Assembly (NCBI GenBank): GCA_037043235.1
Contig: JAWRVZ010000050.1
Span: forward strand, 4,027,501-4,091,500
Origin: Rhodeus uyekii
Lineage: Eukaryota; Chordata; Actinopteri; Cypriniformes; Acheilognathidae
Length of the DNA: 64,000 nucleotides
Reading direction: 5' to 3'
The notes under the pieces were generated by a model. The model was not told the origin of the DNA and did not search any database. It saw only the letters and a list, made by a program, of their open reading frames with translations. Below, piece by piece: positions 1 through 10,602 of this stretch. Made by a program: the position numbers and the translations under genes. Position 1 is the first letter of the stretch; the number at the start of each line of letters is the position of its first letter.

Positions 1-1994
1 GAGGTGTTCAGTATATCTGGATTGGGCTGCAGAAGACGAGTGTTAGTAAATGGCAGTGGTCTTCAGGAGAACCTGCTCTCTATCTGAACTGGGGATCTGG
101 ACAACCTGATGGGGGAGCTGAGGAGTGTGCTTTTATGAAAAATGGACAATGGAATGATTATTCATGTAGTAACAGCCTGACTTTCATCTGCAGTTCATCT
201 AAAAGTAAGTGCAGCTCCTACAATTACAGTAAAACATTTATTAATAAAAATATGCTTTTTTAAAACTTTACACATTTTTAGAGCGATATTTGTTAGTGTA
301 CATTGATCTTTTTTTGTGGTTAACTGTGGTAATTAGAATTATTTTTTGCTTTAGCCTAAATAAATTGCATTGAATCTACATTCCGGGGAAATTATGTAAG
401 GGAACGTAAGGAGAAATAAAATAAAACAGTCATCACAATATTCATAAATGTTAATCAGCAAAATCATTGTCTTTAGAAGCAGTTTAAATGACACGTGTTT
501 CTGATCCTGTAACAGAAGGTAACTCACGGGCAGAGATCCAAGTGCTTTGTCTTTATTAAGAATGGTCGTACAGGCGGAAGGTCAGGGCAAACAGGGAGCA
601 TTCGTGATCGGTAAATTAGGCAGGGTTCACAAAGGCAGACAGGATCGGAATCGAGGTACAGACGGGTGGTCAAGACAGGCAGCAACAGTCACAAGCGATA
701 ATCCAATGCACAGGTCGGGGTAGGCAGAACAGGATCAGAAACACAGGTAAACAGGCAGAATCAGTAACGGCAAAACAAGACAGGATTAACAACGCTTAGA
801 ATGACTGTAAAGCAAATTGAGACTTTGCAGTTTGTGAATGGGTGAAGGAGTCTTTTATAGTTCATAAGATGAATAACAGCTGGTGTGAACAAACAATCAT
901 AATTGGGTCCAGCTTGTGTAATCAGTCCAATGTACTGCATGATGGGAAATGTAGTGTGTAGTGTAGTGTCAGTGTATGTGTGTGAGCTCCCTCTGGTGGT
1001 CATGGAGGGGAGCGCAGAGCTCAATATCATAACAGATCCACAGTTACTCTTATTTACATCCAAACCATAAATCAGAGTAGGAATAATGAACAAACTGATT
1101 CATGAATCTGTTTCCATGTGTTTTTCTTAAAGCGAACACAGGACTCGTCTTTATCAATCAGATGAAGAATTGGAGAGACGCTCAGAGTTTCTGCAGACAG
1201 AATCACATTGATCTGGTCAGTGTGAGAAACCAGAATGAGAATCAACAGATCCAGAAGTTCATCAATGATAATCACATATCTAATGATGTCTGGATCGGCC
1301 TGTTCAGAGACTCATGGCAGTGGTCAGATCAGAGTAACTCCTCATTCAGATACTGGAGATCTGGAGAACCTAATGGTGGAAGTGCTGAAAACTGTACACT
1401 GATGGATCAAAACACTCAGGGAAAATGGTTAGACATCACTTGCGACAACCAGTTTCCTTTTGTGTGTCATGAAGGTGAGCAGATCTTCACAAAACACACA
1501 CAATCCATCATCACCTCCAGAGATCTTAAAGTTCACGCTACATGTCTGACATGACAAATTCCTCCACAGTGTTTGTTCTGCATGTTGTTTTTGATCAGTC
1601 TCTCTCTAGTTTGTGCTTGTGGTTTGTTTTGTGTCCAGATAAACTGATTGTGATCAAAGAGAATCTGACGTGGCCTGAAGCTCTGAGATACTGCAGACAG
1701 AATCATGTGGATCTGGTGTCGGTTCATTCAGAGCAGATGCAGCGTCGTGTGATGAATGTGGTTAAACTGGCATCTACTGAGGAGGTGTGGATGGGTTTAC
1801 GTCAGTCCCGTATTTTGTGCATCTGGTTCTGGGTTCGTGGAGAAATCGTCTGTCATCAGAACTGGGCGATCGGTGATTCAGATCAATGTGAATCTGCAGT
1901 AACATCTGGATCAGTTCAGTGTGGAGGAGATCGGCGCTGGGTCAGCCCTCATGAAACTGAGAAACTCAACTTCATCTGCAGCAATTATGAGTGA
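1..1994 (+). CDS. Tandem C-type lectin, copy 1 (5' partial, CTLD1 end + CTLD2 + CTLD3)
   Basis: Last part of a secreted multi-CTLD lectin related to fish genes annotated mannose-receptor-like; the signal peptide and start of CTLD1 lie left of the window. Exons: 1-204 (frame from base 3, donor GTAAGT at 205), 1133-1474 (acceptor TTCTTAAAG, donor GTGAGC at 1475), 1639-1994 (acceptor GTGTCCAG, TGA at 1992). All introns are phase 1, so each CTLD is a symmetrical exon. CTLD1 has the motif QPD and then WND, the galactose-type pattern. CTLD2 has EPN and then WLD, the mannose-type pattern. CTLD3 keeps the disulfide cysteines but has neither motif (DRRW replaces WND). There is no membrane segment after CTLD3; the protein ends in NYE, so it is probably secreted. 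Intron 1 holds a solo LTR and another LTR sits just after the stop. Sugar specificity is inferred from motifs only. Confidence 0.88.
508..1034 (-). mobile_element. Solo LTR in intron of lectin copy 1
   Basis: A 527-bp element reading TGTTATGA...TGTTACA on the minus strand, flanked by a 5-bp target duplication GATCC (503-507 and 1035-1039). On the minus strand it has a TATA-like CTATAAAAG (rc of 851-860) and a poly(A) signal AATAAAG (rc of 551-560), as expected of an LTR. The same intron in copies 2 and 3 (near 31411 and 51387) lacks it and shows the empty site. No internal coding region is present, hence a solo LTR. Confidence 0.85.
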
Positions 1995-2007
1995 AAGAAT
2001 AGACATA

Positions 2008-2818
2008 TGTAACGGGTGTTATGTTGATTTAATTTCACTCAAAATCACTTTTTGTCATTTAATAATTATTTTATTTTTGTATAATTATTTTGACCTGTAT
2101 TACTTACTCTTTCATGATTTAATATCATTTCGTTTATTATTTTGGCAGTAATTAATTGTATTTAGTAATTTACATTTTCGATTATTAATTGTACGTGGTT
2201 CCTTTAAGAGCGAGCTTCCGGTTGCAGTTGCCCGCGCTCAGTTTGCGGTGAGCTCCTCATTAGCTCCAGCATCAAAGTGTGACATGAGTTTTATATCTTG
2301 GAATAGAGATGTTGTTTTCTTCCAAAATGTTCTTAAACCCTTATGTATATATGTGAATGAGTTTGTATGAACCTGCAGTTTGTATTTTTTGTAAATAATT
2401 CATTGTGATCGATGTGAGAAATCTCCGTGGCTAAAATGTCCACTTCCATCTACAGGCATGTGATGAAGGCCACGCGATCACACGTTGAATGATTTCTTTC
2501 TTTTTATTCGAGCAGGTATGTTTTTCTTTCATGTTTCTGTCAATATTGTTTCGAGTTAATGTAAAATGTATGTGTTTGAAATATGTTTCATATATGTTTA
2601 ATATGTGGCGTATATAAAGTCACGTGGCAGTTTGCGGTGAGCGCGGATGCAGAGAGGCATGTGATGAAGGCCACGCGATCACACGTTGAATGATTTCTTT
2701 CTTTCTTTTTATTTGAGCAGCAGTGCAAAATAAAATACGGCCTGTGAAACTCCTGTTGCCCGGTCTCTTCGATCACCATCATCAAACACAACGCAGAGTC
2801 GAACAGAGACCGGTCACA
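2008..2818 (+). mobile_element. Probable solo LTR between stop codon and poly(A) signal of lectin copy 1
   Basis: An 811-bp insertion beginning TGTAACGG and ending GGTCACA, flanked by CATA (2004-2007 and 2819-2822). Lectin copy 2 has the uninterrupted sequence: its stop is followed at once by the stretch that here resumes at 2819. The insert contains a direct repeat of about 60 bp (near 2457-2515 and 2658-2720) and an AATAAA at 2729-2734. It has no coding capacity. The LTR assignment rests on TG...CA ends, the 4-bp duplication and the internal poly(A) signal. Confidence 0.7.
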
Positions 2819-2859
2819 CATAGTTGTGCAAAACTGGTGTGTGCAGAGCATAGGACTTT

Positions 2860-2865
2860 AATAAA
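2860..2865 (+). terminator. Ancestral poly(A) signal of lectin copy 1
   Basis: AATAAA in a stretch matching the 3' end of lectin copy 2, where the same signal lies about 50 bp after the stop. Here the LTR insertion has pushed it to about 866 bp after the stop. Confidence 0.6.
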
Positions 2866-3802
2866 GCTTTATAATCACTTTTTTACAAATTTGAAAGAAG
2901 TTTTATTTTAATATACTAGTATCAACCGCTCAGCCTCCATCATCACTTTAAATCTTTCTCATGACTAAACTGAAGAAAAGACTACATGACTACAATGGAT
3001 AGAGCTGGGAAGAGTTTCTGACTCTCCGTTCATGCAAGATAAAACATCTGTGTTCATGTCATTTAACTTGAATACAAATTATCACTTGGTTTGTAAAATA
3101 ATTTCATACATGGTAGATTTTAACTCAGCAGGCACAAAGAAACATCTGTGTTAAATGTTCATGTATTCACGATACATAGAGTGAAAGTAACTGAATCAGT
3201 GATTAACGATGTTAGTTAATGATGAATACCTGATGATATCAATGTTGGACAGCTCAAATCCAGAAGGAATGAAACCGTCAGTGTCACTAAGGCCACAAGT
3301 CGCGTCTGTTTTGATAATATTGTACAGTTAAATTCAACTTCATCTGAACAATGCATTCATTGTTATACTGATATGTATTCATGCGGCAAGATGAGTGCTT
3401 TCAATAGAACATGGGTGAAAGTTTTCCGTATTATGACGGAATTCCGTATTTTGAACCTCGCCAGGACCGTTTTTCCAAATCGCGTAGATCCGTTGAGATT
3501 TCAGTTCGGGGGGGGGGGGGGGGGGGGGGGGGGGGTACAGGGCGACAGACCAACAGACCAATGTCCATGGCGACAGACCAACAGACCAATCGTACCTACT
3601 CGGCGATCTTCGGAGATAATGTGATTACGTAGAGAATTACCCGAGAAGTTCCGGGTGGGCGACAGACGAACCGCGCGGAGTGCAGTTGTGTCGGCGATTC
3701 TGATTGGTCAGTGAGACTCCGGCGTCCAATCGTATTTTTCAATTTACACTAGCTTGAGGACAACAACAGGTACAAGAAAAAAGTAAAAGTAATCTGAAAA
3801 AA

Positions 3803-6623
3803 ATGAAGAATTTGCCGGTTGGTTACAACACAAAGCAGCTTGAAGCTAAAATAAAGAATAAATGGAGATGGGAGTGGCTAAGCGAAAGTGATTCTCGCGG
3901 CGAAAAATGGGGAGATTGGCTGCAGAAGCCGGAAGCAAGCGGCATGGCGTTCTGTCAATATTGCAACAAGACGATCAATTATAAATCGAACGGAAAGAAG
4001 TCCATTCGTCTTCATGCAGAGGATGCTGCGCATTTACAGAACAAAAAGATCGTCAAAACTAACCAGGTTTGTTTACAGTTACGTAAAATACAGTAAACAG
4101 TATAAAAGTATTACACTTCAAAAATGTAAACACTGTTGACATTGTTGCTGGTTTATAAAAAATTATGGATGATCAATGGTGATAAAGTGTTACATTAATT
4201 TGCACAACACTCCCACCAATTTTAATCGCTTTGTAAAATGCACTGTTAACAAACACCTGTATTTGTGTCTTTTATACTACATTCCACCCCATTTTAAATT
4301 GCAGGACCTGAGCAACATTAGCCTAATGCAACAAAACAGCATTTTATTTGTTGCATACATTAACTGAAGTAGAGACACAGTGTAAAACATAACAGAAATT
4401 GAATTTCAGGTCCTGCCAGGATCCTCAAAGGCACAGACTGGAACAGAAAGTATGGCTGATCGGGTGGCAACTGTCCGGGCATTGACTTCTGCTTTCCTTA
4501 GTGAGAACCACTTGCCATTTACGCTTGCAGAAAAACTTTTGGCTTTTGCCAAACGTCTGAGCAGAGACAAGCAAGCCCTGGAAAAAACTACCATTTCCAA
4601 GTCAAGCGCAACTTACATAAATACTCACGGTGTAGCAAAGTGTATGAAGGACGAGTTGAAGATGAAAGTGAAGGGAAAGATGGTGTCTTTAAATATTGAT
4701 GAAGCAACAAACAACAACAATGACAAGATACTTAACATCCTAGTCCAGTATTATGATGAAAGTGAAAACAAAGTACAATTGAGACATCTTGGGTCAAGAA
4801 GTCAAAACTTAGCTACTGCCTCTAACATCATGGACTCTATAGAGAGTGTCTTGCGTGAATATGACATTGAATGGTGGCAAGTGTTAAGCGTTCTTATGGA
4901 CAACTGTGCCACCATGAGAGGAGTTCGTGGCGGTGTTGAGGCATTAATAAGGAAGAAAAATCCCAATCTTCTTGACATTAGTGGTGACACCATCCACATG
5001 GTTAATAATGTGGCAAAGACACTGTTGAGCAATGTAGACAGTGCAATCCAGGACTTCTGTGGAGACATCTTTTATGACATAGAGGAGTCACCAAAAGTGA
5101 GAGAAATATTCAAGGAAGTTCAATCACTCCTCAACGTATCAAATCCAAAACATTTGATCCGCCCAATAAGTAGCCGATTTCTTCAGATGCTGGATGTAAC
5201 CACAAGAGCAGTTGATATGTGGGACTCGTTAACCATATACTACTACAGCTTTCTGTCTGACAACGAGAAACGGCACTACAGGTAATAATAAATAATAAAT
5301 GGTTTTATGGATAATGTATTTAAATCCAATTTGTTTTCTAGTTCTTGTTTATATGTTCAATTGTTGTCTATTTTCAGTTCTCTAGTTGAACAGATATTTC
5401 AAGACCACAAGGTGTCAGAAGAAGCTCAGGCTGCCATCACACTTCTCCAGATGTCACAGGAGCAACAACAGAAATCATCAGCAAGCCATTATAGAAAAGA
5501 TCGGGTTCTAGACTGCCTTTTTCAGAAACGAAGAGAGACACTGGTTAAATTGAACTTGTTTCGAGGTCTATTGAGTGTGTTTCATGGCTATGTGAAGGTA
5601 TTCCAGTCGGAGAGCCCATTGATACATACCCTCCACCTCAGAATGGTGGATGTTACCAAGGAGTTGCTTGGTATGTTTATAAGACCAGAGCACATTCCCG
5701 ACCGTGTCAGCAAGTTAATGCAGATTGACTTGTGTGACAAAAGTCTCCAGAAGTCTGACAAAGACATGAGTGTGGGAAAATATGCCTATGCAGATTTAAA
5801 CAAGGCACGACTGGACAAGACTTGCTGTCATTGGATCTCAAAACTGTACATTGGGCTGCGTACAGGGTATATCTTGGCAGCAAAGAAGATGCTACAGTTG
5901 CCTCTGGCTAATCGTACATTACGGTACTTGTCTGTGCTGGATCCAGACTTTGTTGGGCACAGCCAAGTTGAATTGTCGTTAAAGAAGTTAGGTGACATGC
6001 TGCCTGCAACTTTCTCTGATGATGAGAGAGGCAAACTTAGTATGGAAGCAAGCAAATTCAACACAGACGTCCAAGTGAAGACTCTGGCAGACAATTATAC
6101 AGAGAAAGAGAGAATTGATATAGGCTTTTGGAGCAAGGTGTTCAATTTGAAGGACTTTACTAAAGATCGCTACCCCACTCTAAAAAAGCTTGTGACGTCC
6201 ATGTTAACTATATTCAGTGGTCCTCTTGTTGAATCCACATTTAATATAATGGATGACATTGTGGAAAAAGACCGGACAAAACTCACAGTTGTAAATTATG
6301 AAGCAATTGCAATAATAAAAACCACACTGAGAAAACAAAATGTTAAAAGCACAGATCTCAAGGTCAGTCCAGACATGAAAAAGGCATGTATACAAGCATA
6401 CAACACATATCAGACCTATCTCAAACAAAAGAAGGAGAATGAAGAAGTCAGGGCTACAGAAAAACTGAATGCATCCTTGATGTGTCTTAAATTGGAAAAA
6501 GCCAAACGACTGGCAAAATTAATGAAATTGAAAAACCGAACCATTGCTAAAAACACTAAAAGGCCAGCAGAAAGAAGTGTAAGTAGTGAAAGGAGGTGGA
6601 AAAGAATAAGGTGTGAAAAGTAA
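3803..6623 (+). CDS. Transposase of the 3410-7529 element (BED-like finger, hAT-like C-terminus)
   Basis: Predicted 793-residue protein from three exons: 3803-4066 (donor after ...TNQ), 4410-5281, 5378-6623. Junctions are CAG/GTTTGT, TTTCAG, CAG/GTAATA and TTTTCAG, and the frame stays open through all three. Residues 51-77 form C-x2-C-x16-H-x5-H, a BED-type zinc-binding pattern for DNA binding. Acidic residues in catalytic-like settings are D185 (LNIDEAT) and D252 (LMDNCAT). Around residues 655-695, SGPLVESTFN followed by a conserved hydrophobic stretch resembles the hAT dimerisation region. The C-terminus is lysine/arginine rich. It would act in the nucleus on the element's inverted ends. 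No stop or frameshift was seen, so the copy may be young or still functional; a domesticated host gene is less likely given the flanking inverted repeats and target duplication. Confidence 0.75.
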
Positions 6624-6635
6624 ATAAGTCTTTGG

Positions 6636-6743
6636 CAAAGTCAAGAGCATTGTAAATAGTGTATATCTTTGTGTATTGTTGAAGACAGTCAAAGTCAAGA
6701 GCATTGTAAATAGTGTATATCTTTGTGTATTGTTGAAGACAGT
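6636..6743 (+). repeat. 54-bp tandem duplication after the transposase
   Basis: Two head-to-tail copies (6636-6689 and 6690-6743) of a 54-bp unit, identical as read, just downstream of the transposase stop. Confidence 0.9.
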
Positions 6744-7402
6744 GACATTTATTGGATGTTTAAAACAAGTTTAGATGGATCTTCATTAATGCTAAAATTG
6801 TTTACTTGCTATTAGTTTTTAACCAGTGTTAGTTTACTAGGTTTTCACTGACATGAGTAGCACTCCGAGAAAGTATGAAGACCTTTTGTTTTCAAATCAC
6901 AGTATTACAGTTGTGCTTGTTTATTTTATGGGTATACTTGTTTCTGTAATTGCATGTTGTCGGGACTGTTGGCTTGGTGTGCAATTTTGTGTTTATAGTG
7001 CATATTCAATATTTCAATTCATATTACACTTCACATGTAAAACTCATGTGCTACCAATGAAAATACAATACTAAAATGCACTGTTAACAAACACCTGTAT
7101 TTGTGTCTTTTTTGATGATTATGTAATGGATTGTGGTGATTAGAGAAAGTGAATTAAGTAACAAACCAAAATTAAATATAAATGTTAGTTATAGAACAAC
7201 AGATGCAGAAGCAAAACCAATGACAGAGTTATAGAATACAATACTTCTGAAGGATTCTAGTAATAATTTAGAACTCCCAAAATTGGTGAATATTTTCTCA
7301 ACTGCTAACTTGAAATACTTATTTCACACCCTTTTTATAGTTGCTGCAAGTTGCCAGGAGAGGTCGTTTCTACACAATAATTTGCAAGGAATGCAGGAGC
7401 TT

Positions 7403-7476
7403 CCAGGGGGCCTCCGGCCCCCTGGACCCCTGGCCAGGGCGTTGCCCTGGACCTACCGGGGGCCCTAGCGGCCCCC
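7403..7476. other. Three consecutive GC-rich hairpins near the transposon right end
   Basis: Stem 1 pairs 7403-7412 with 7416-7425 (10 bp, 3-nt loop). Stem 2 pairs 7434-7440 with 7444-7450 (7 bp, 3-nt loop). Stem 3 pairs 7458-7464 with 7470-7476 (7 bp, 5-nt loop). All stems are almost pure G/C in otherwise AT-rich DNA, about 40-110 bp inside the right terminal repeat. They could be transposase-binding or transcription-end structures. Confidence 0.8.
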
Positions 7477-7796
7477 AGGCCCCCAGCTTTAAGTTTCAGT
7501 ATTTTCAGTTTTGCCAACTTTCACCCATGATAGAAGGAATTAAAATAACTAAAATCATCAATAAAGGTGAGAATGAAAAAATATGTAAAGCACATTAAAA
7601 CAGATTATAACATAAAGGAGGATGCAAAACTAAAGATCAGTGCAATCAAATGCACAGCTGACAAGATGGTGTCACAGTACATGTGTGTAAACCAGCATGA
7701 AGAAAAAAACATAAAAACAATTAACTACAAATTCCCTCAAACAACCTGTTTCAGTTCAAAAACTAATATTAATTTGATTCCACAAAAGAATTCATC

Positions 7797-8195
7797 TGTC
7801 ACGATACATATTAGGGAGGACTCAAGTGCAGGGGAAAGGAAGTTTTATTATAATAACACAAAAGAAATGCCCACGAGGCGGAAAAAACATTAACTAAACA
7901 CGATAACCAGATAATGACATAAACACAAACAAACCGGGAGGCAAGGCAGGGAACACAGATCTGGAACACACCATAGAACATTCAGGAATGACAACGACAC
8001 CACACAGGACAGCAAACACACTGGGATTAAATAGAGCACATGAGGAAGGTAGTGATGAGACACAGCTGGGATGATTACGGGAAACAAGGAGGCGGGGTAG
8101 ACGCTAACGAGACAAACACACAGGAGAGAGAGCAGTGCCACGGTTCTGTCCACTAGAACACTAATAACACTGGAAACAGAGACAGAACCGTGACA
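7797..8195 (-). mobile_element. Solo LTR
   Basis: A 399-bp element reading TGTCACGG...ATCGTGACA on the minus strand, flanked by a perfect 5-bp duplication TCATC (7792-7796 and 8196-8200). A poly(A)-like AATAAAA lies on the minus strand near 7842-7850, and a TATA-like CTATTTAA is the complement of the stretch near 8030. There is no coding region. It shares its TGTCACGGTTC-like ends with other short cyprinid LTR elements. Confidence 0.75.
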
Positions 8196-8200
8196 TCATC

Positions 8201-8942
8201 TTAATATAAAAATAAACTCTGCTCAAATACTTCATGCAACTTAAAAAAAGTGAAATAATTAAACCTAAATGAATCAACTTAACGTAACTCAAATTAGCTT
8301 AAGAATTAACCAGGGAACCATAATCAAAAATATAAAACATAATATATGATTATAGCTTAAAATCTGAATGAATCGGGTCATCAGATGATGATAATGGTGA
8401 TAATGATGATTATAACCATCAATAATAAAACAAACCATCAATAATAAAATTCAACTTCATTGAATCCTCTTTTCTTCAGTGATTCTGTTATATGTGTTCA
8501 TCATTAATGCTCAATCATCACTTAATTAATCAAATATCTCATCAACTTCAACACTGATTCTGTTATGAGGCAGTTCAGAAATGACTGGTGGATCAAATGC
8601 AGTCGCTATTTTATACAAAAAAAACAAAAACTAAAAAAACACGAAAACTGTGAAATGCAACAAAAGTCCAGATAAGACATAGGAAAAATATATCAGTTTC
8701 AATTTTACTTTCCCTGTAGTCTGGACATATAAGTGTTCATGTAAAATAATCTGCAAAATATATACACTGTACTTTATCTAAATTATATTTTAATTTAAAG
8801 TTAGTCTTGTTTTATGGATTTCTTTCTAAATACTGAGTTGTGTTGTTTTTCATTCAAATTCATCTCTTTAAATAAAATGGCATAAATGGCATGCTGCATA
8901 ATCATTTAGAGCAACGGAGAATGTGAACAGTACATTTACTTC
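8201..8942. other. AT-rich intergenic stretch, no gene seen
   Basis: Sequence near 8455-8575 resembles stretches near 18709-18830 and 23546-23600, so it belongs to the locally duplicated DNA. No convincing coding frame or RNA gene. Confidence 0.5.
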
Positions 8943-8944
8943 TA

Positions 8945-10469
8945 CAGGGAGTGCAGAATTATTAGGCAAGTTGTATTTTTGAGGATTAATTTTATTATTG
9001 AACAACAACCATGTTCTCACTGAACACAAAAAACTCATTAATATCAAAGCTGAATATTTTTGTATCAATATTTTAAGTAGTTTTTAGTTTTAGCTATTTT
9101 AGGGGGATATCTGTGTGTGCAGGTGACTATTACTGTGCATAATTATTAGGCAACTTAACAAAAAACAAATTTATACCCATTTCAATTATTTATTTTTACC
9201 AGTGAAACCAATATAACATCTCAACATTCACAAATATACATTTCTGACATTCAAAAACAAATCAGTGACCAATATAGCCACCTTTCTTTGCAAGGACACT
9301 CAAAAGCCTGCCATCCATGGATTCTGTTAGTGTTTTGATCTGTTCACCATCAACATTGCGTGCAGCAGCAACCACAGCCTCCCAGACACTGTTCAGAGAG
9401 GTGTACTGTTTTCCCTCCTTGTAAATCGCACATTTGATGATGGACCACAGGTTCTCAATGGGGTTCAGATCAGGTGAACAAGGAGGCCATATCATTAGAT
9501 TTTCTTCTTTGATACCCTTTCTTGCCAGCCACGCTGTGGAGTACTTGGACGCGTGTGATGGAGCATTGTCCTGCATGAAAATCATGTTTTTCTTGAAGGA
9601 TGCAGACTTCTTCCTGTACCACTGCTTGAAGAAAGTGTCTTCCAGAAACTGGCAGTAGGACTGGGAGTTGAGCTTGACTCCATCCTCAACCCGATCAATC
9701 TTTGATGATACCAGCCCAAACCAGTACTCCACCTCCACCTTGCTGGCGTCTGAGTCGGACTGGAGCTCTCTGCCCTTTACCAATCCAGCCACGGGCCCAT
9801 CAAGACTCACTCTCATTTCATCAGTCCATAAAACCTTAGAAAAATCAGTCTTGAGATATTTCTTGGCCCAGTCTTGACGTTTCAGCTTGTGTGTCTTGTT
9901 CAGTGGTGGTCGACTTTCTGCCTTTCTTACCTTGGCCATGTCTCTGAGTATTGCACACCTTGTGCTTTTGGGCACTCCAGTGATGTTGCAGCTCTGAAAT
10001 ATGGCCAAACTGGTGGCAAGTGGCATCTTGGCAGCTGCACGCTTGACTTTTCTCAGTTCACGGGCAGTTATTTTGCGCCTTGGTTTTTCCGCACGCTTCT
10101 TGCGACCCTGTTGACTATTTTGAATGAAACGCTTGATTGTTCGATGATCACGCTTCAGAAGCTTGGCTATTTTAAGACTGCTGCATCCCTCTGCAATATA
10201 TATCACTATTTTTGACTTTTCTGAGCCTGTCAAGTCCTTCTTTTGACCCATTTTGCCAAAGGAAAGGAAGTTGCCTAATAATTATGCACACCTGATATAG
10301 GGTGTTGATGTCATTAGACCACACCCCTTCTCATTACAGAGATGCACATCACCTAATATGCTTAATTGGTAGTAGGCTTTCCAGCCTATACAGCTTGGAG
10401 TAAGACAACATGCATAACGAGGATGATGTGGTCAAAATACTCATTTGCCTAATAATTCTGCACTCCCTG
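8945..10469 (-). mobile_element. Tc1-like transposon with DD37E transposase
   Basis: A 1525-bp element with inverted ends starting CAGGGAGTGCAGAATTATT at both termini, flanked by TA (8943-8944 and 10470-10471). A second copy of the core motif GCATAATTATTAGGCAACTT occurs inside each end (near 9136-9155 and 10270-10292 in complement), giving the inner/outer repeat layout of IR/DR-type Tc1 elements. It holds one open transposase on the minus strand. It is inserted at the 3' end of a tRNA-derived SINE that continues at 10472. Confidence 0.92.
9262..10251 (-). CDS. Tc1-like transposase, DD37E type
   Basis: A 329-residue open frame that cuts and pastes the surrounding element. The N-terminal part (about 1-110) has helix-turn-helix DNA-binding character, with a basic patch GRKKRAEKPRRK at 49-60. 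The catalytic residues are D144 (LWTDEM), D228 (FMQDNAPSH) and E266 (SPDLNPIENLW). The spacing between the second Asp and the Glu is 37 residues by direct count, not the 34 of typical Tc1. A DD37E Tc1-like group called TRT has been described in fish and other vertebrates, and this copy fits it. No stops or frameshifts were seen and the start MGQKK lies close to the left end of the ORF, so the copy may encode active enzyme. Confidence 0.93.
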   Translation of the reverse strand: MGQKKDLTGSEKSKIVIYIAEGCSSLKIAKLLKRDHRTIKRFIQNSQQGRKKRAEKPRRKITARELRKVKRAAAKMPLATSLAIFQSCNITGVPKSTRCAILRDMAKVRKAESRPPLNKTHKLKRQDWAKKYLKTDFSKVLWTDEMRVSLDGPVAGLVKGRELQSDSDASKVEVEYWFGLVSSKIDRVEDGVKLNSQSYCQFLEDTFFKQWYRKKSASFKKNMIFMQDNAPSHASKYSTAWLARKGIKEENLMIWPPCSPDLNPIENLWSIIKCAIYKEGKQYTSLNSVWEAVVAAARNVDGEQIKTLTESMDGRLLSVLAKKGGYIGH

Positions 10470-10471
10470 TA

Positions 10472-10602
10472 CATTCATGCATCTTTCAGACACTTACCTT
10501 TGCATTCAAGAAACATATTGACATTCTAATCAGTTCTTGCTTTCCCTGGGGATTGAACCCATGATCTTGATGTTGCAAGCGTTGCTCTCTACTGTTAGAC
10601 AC
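10472..10602 (-). repeat. tRNA-derived SINE fragment
   Basis: On the minus strand it carries a pol III B-box-like GGTTCAATCCC, then the tail motif TTTCTTGAATGCAA shared with fragments at 16550, 60612 and 62213. Truncated at its 3' end by the Tc1 insertion. Confidence 0.7.

Larger units (their letters stand above)
3410..7529 (+). mobile_element. Apparently complete DNA transposon with 6-bp target duplication
   Basis: The element is bounded by a perfect 14-bp inverted repeat, CATGGGTGAAAGTT at 3410-3423 and its complement at 7516-7529. Direct copies of ATAGAA sit immediately outside both ends (3404-3409 and 7530-7535). The length is 4120 bp. Inside are a run of 28 G (3508-3535), two CCAAT-type motifs (near 3702 and 3727), the three-exon transposase at 3803-6623, a 54-bp tandem duplication (6636-6743) and three GC-rich hairpins near the right end. 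The transposase has a BED-like finger and a hAT-like C-terminus, but the 6-bp duplication differs from the usual 8 bp of hAT elements. Superfamily is left open (divergent hAT, or a group such as IS3EU that is described with 6-bp duplications). Confidence 0.8.

Noticed and set aside
1533..1727. 64-residue minus-strand frame found in all three lectin copies (also 32008-32202 and 51996-52190)
   Set aside because: It is antisense to the near-identical intron and start of the CTLD3 exon. Its conservation follows from the duplication, not from coding.
3373..3632. Three short frames through the G run encoding polyglycine or polyproline
   Set aside because: They depend on the homopolymer and share no motif. 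The region is the 5' part of a transposon.
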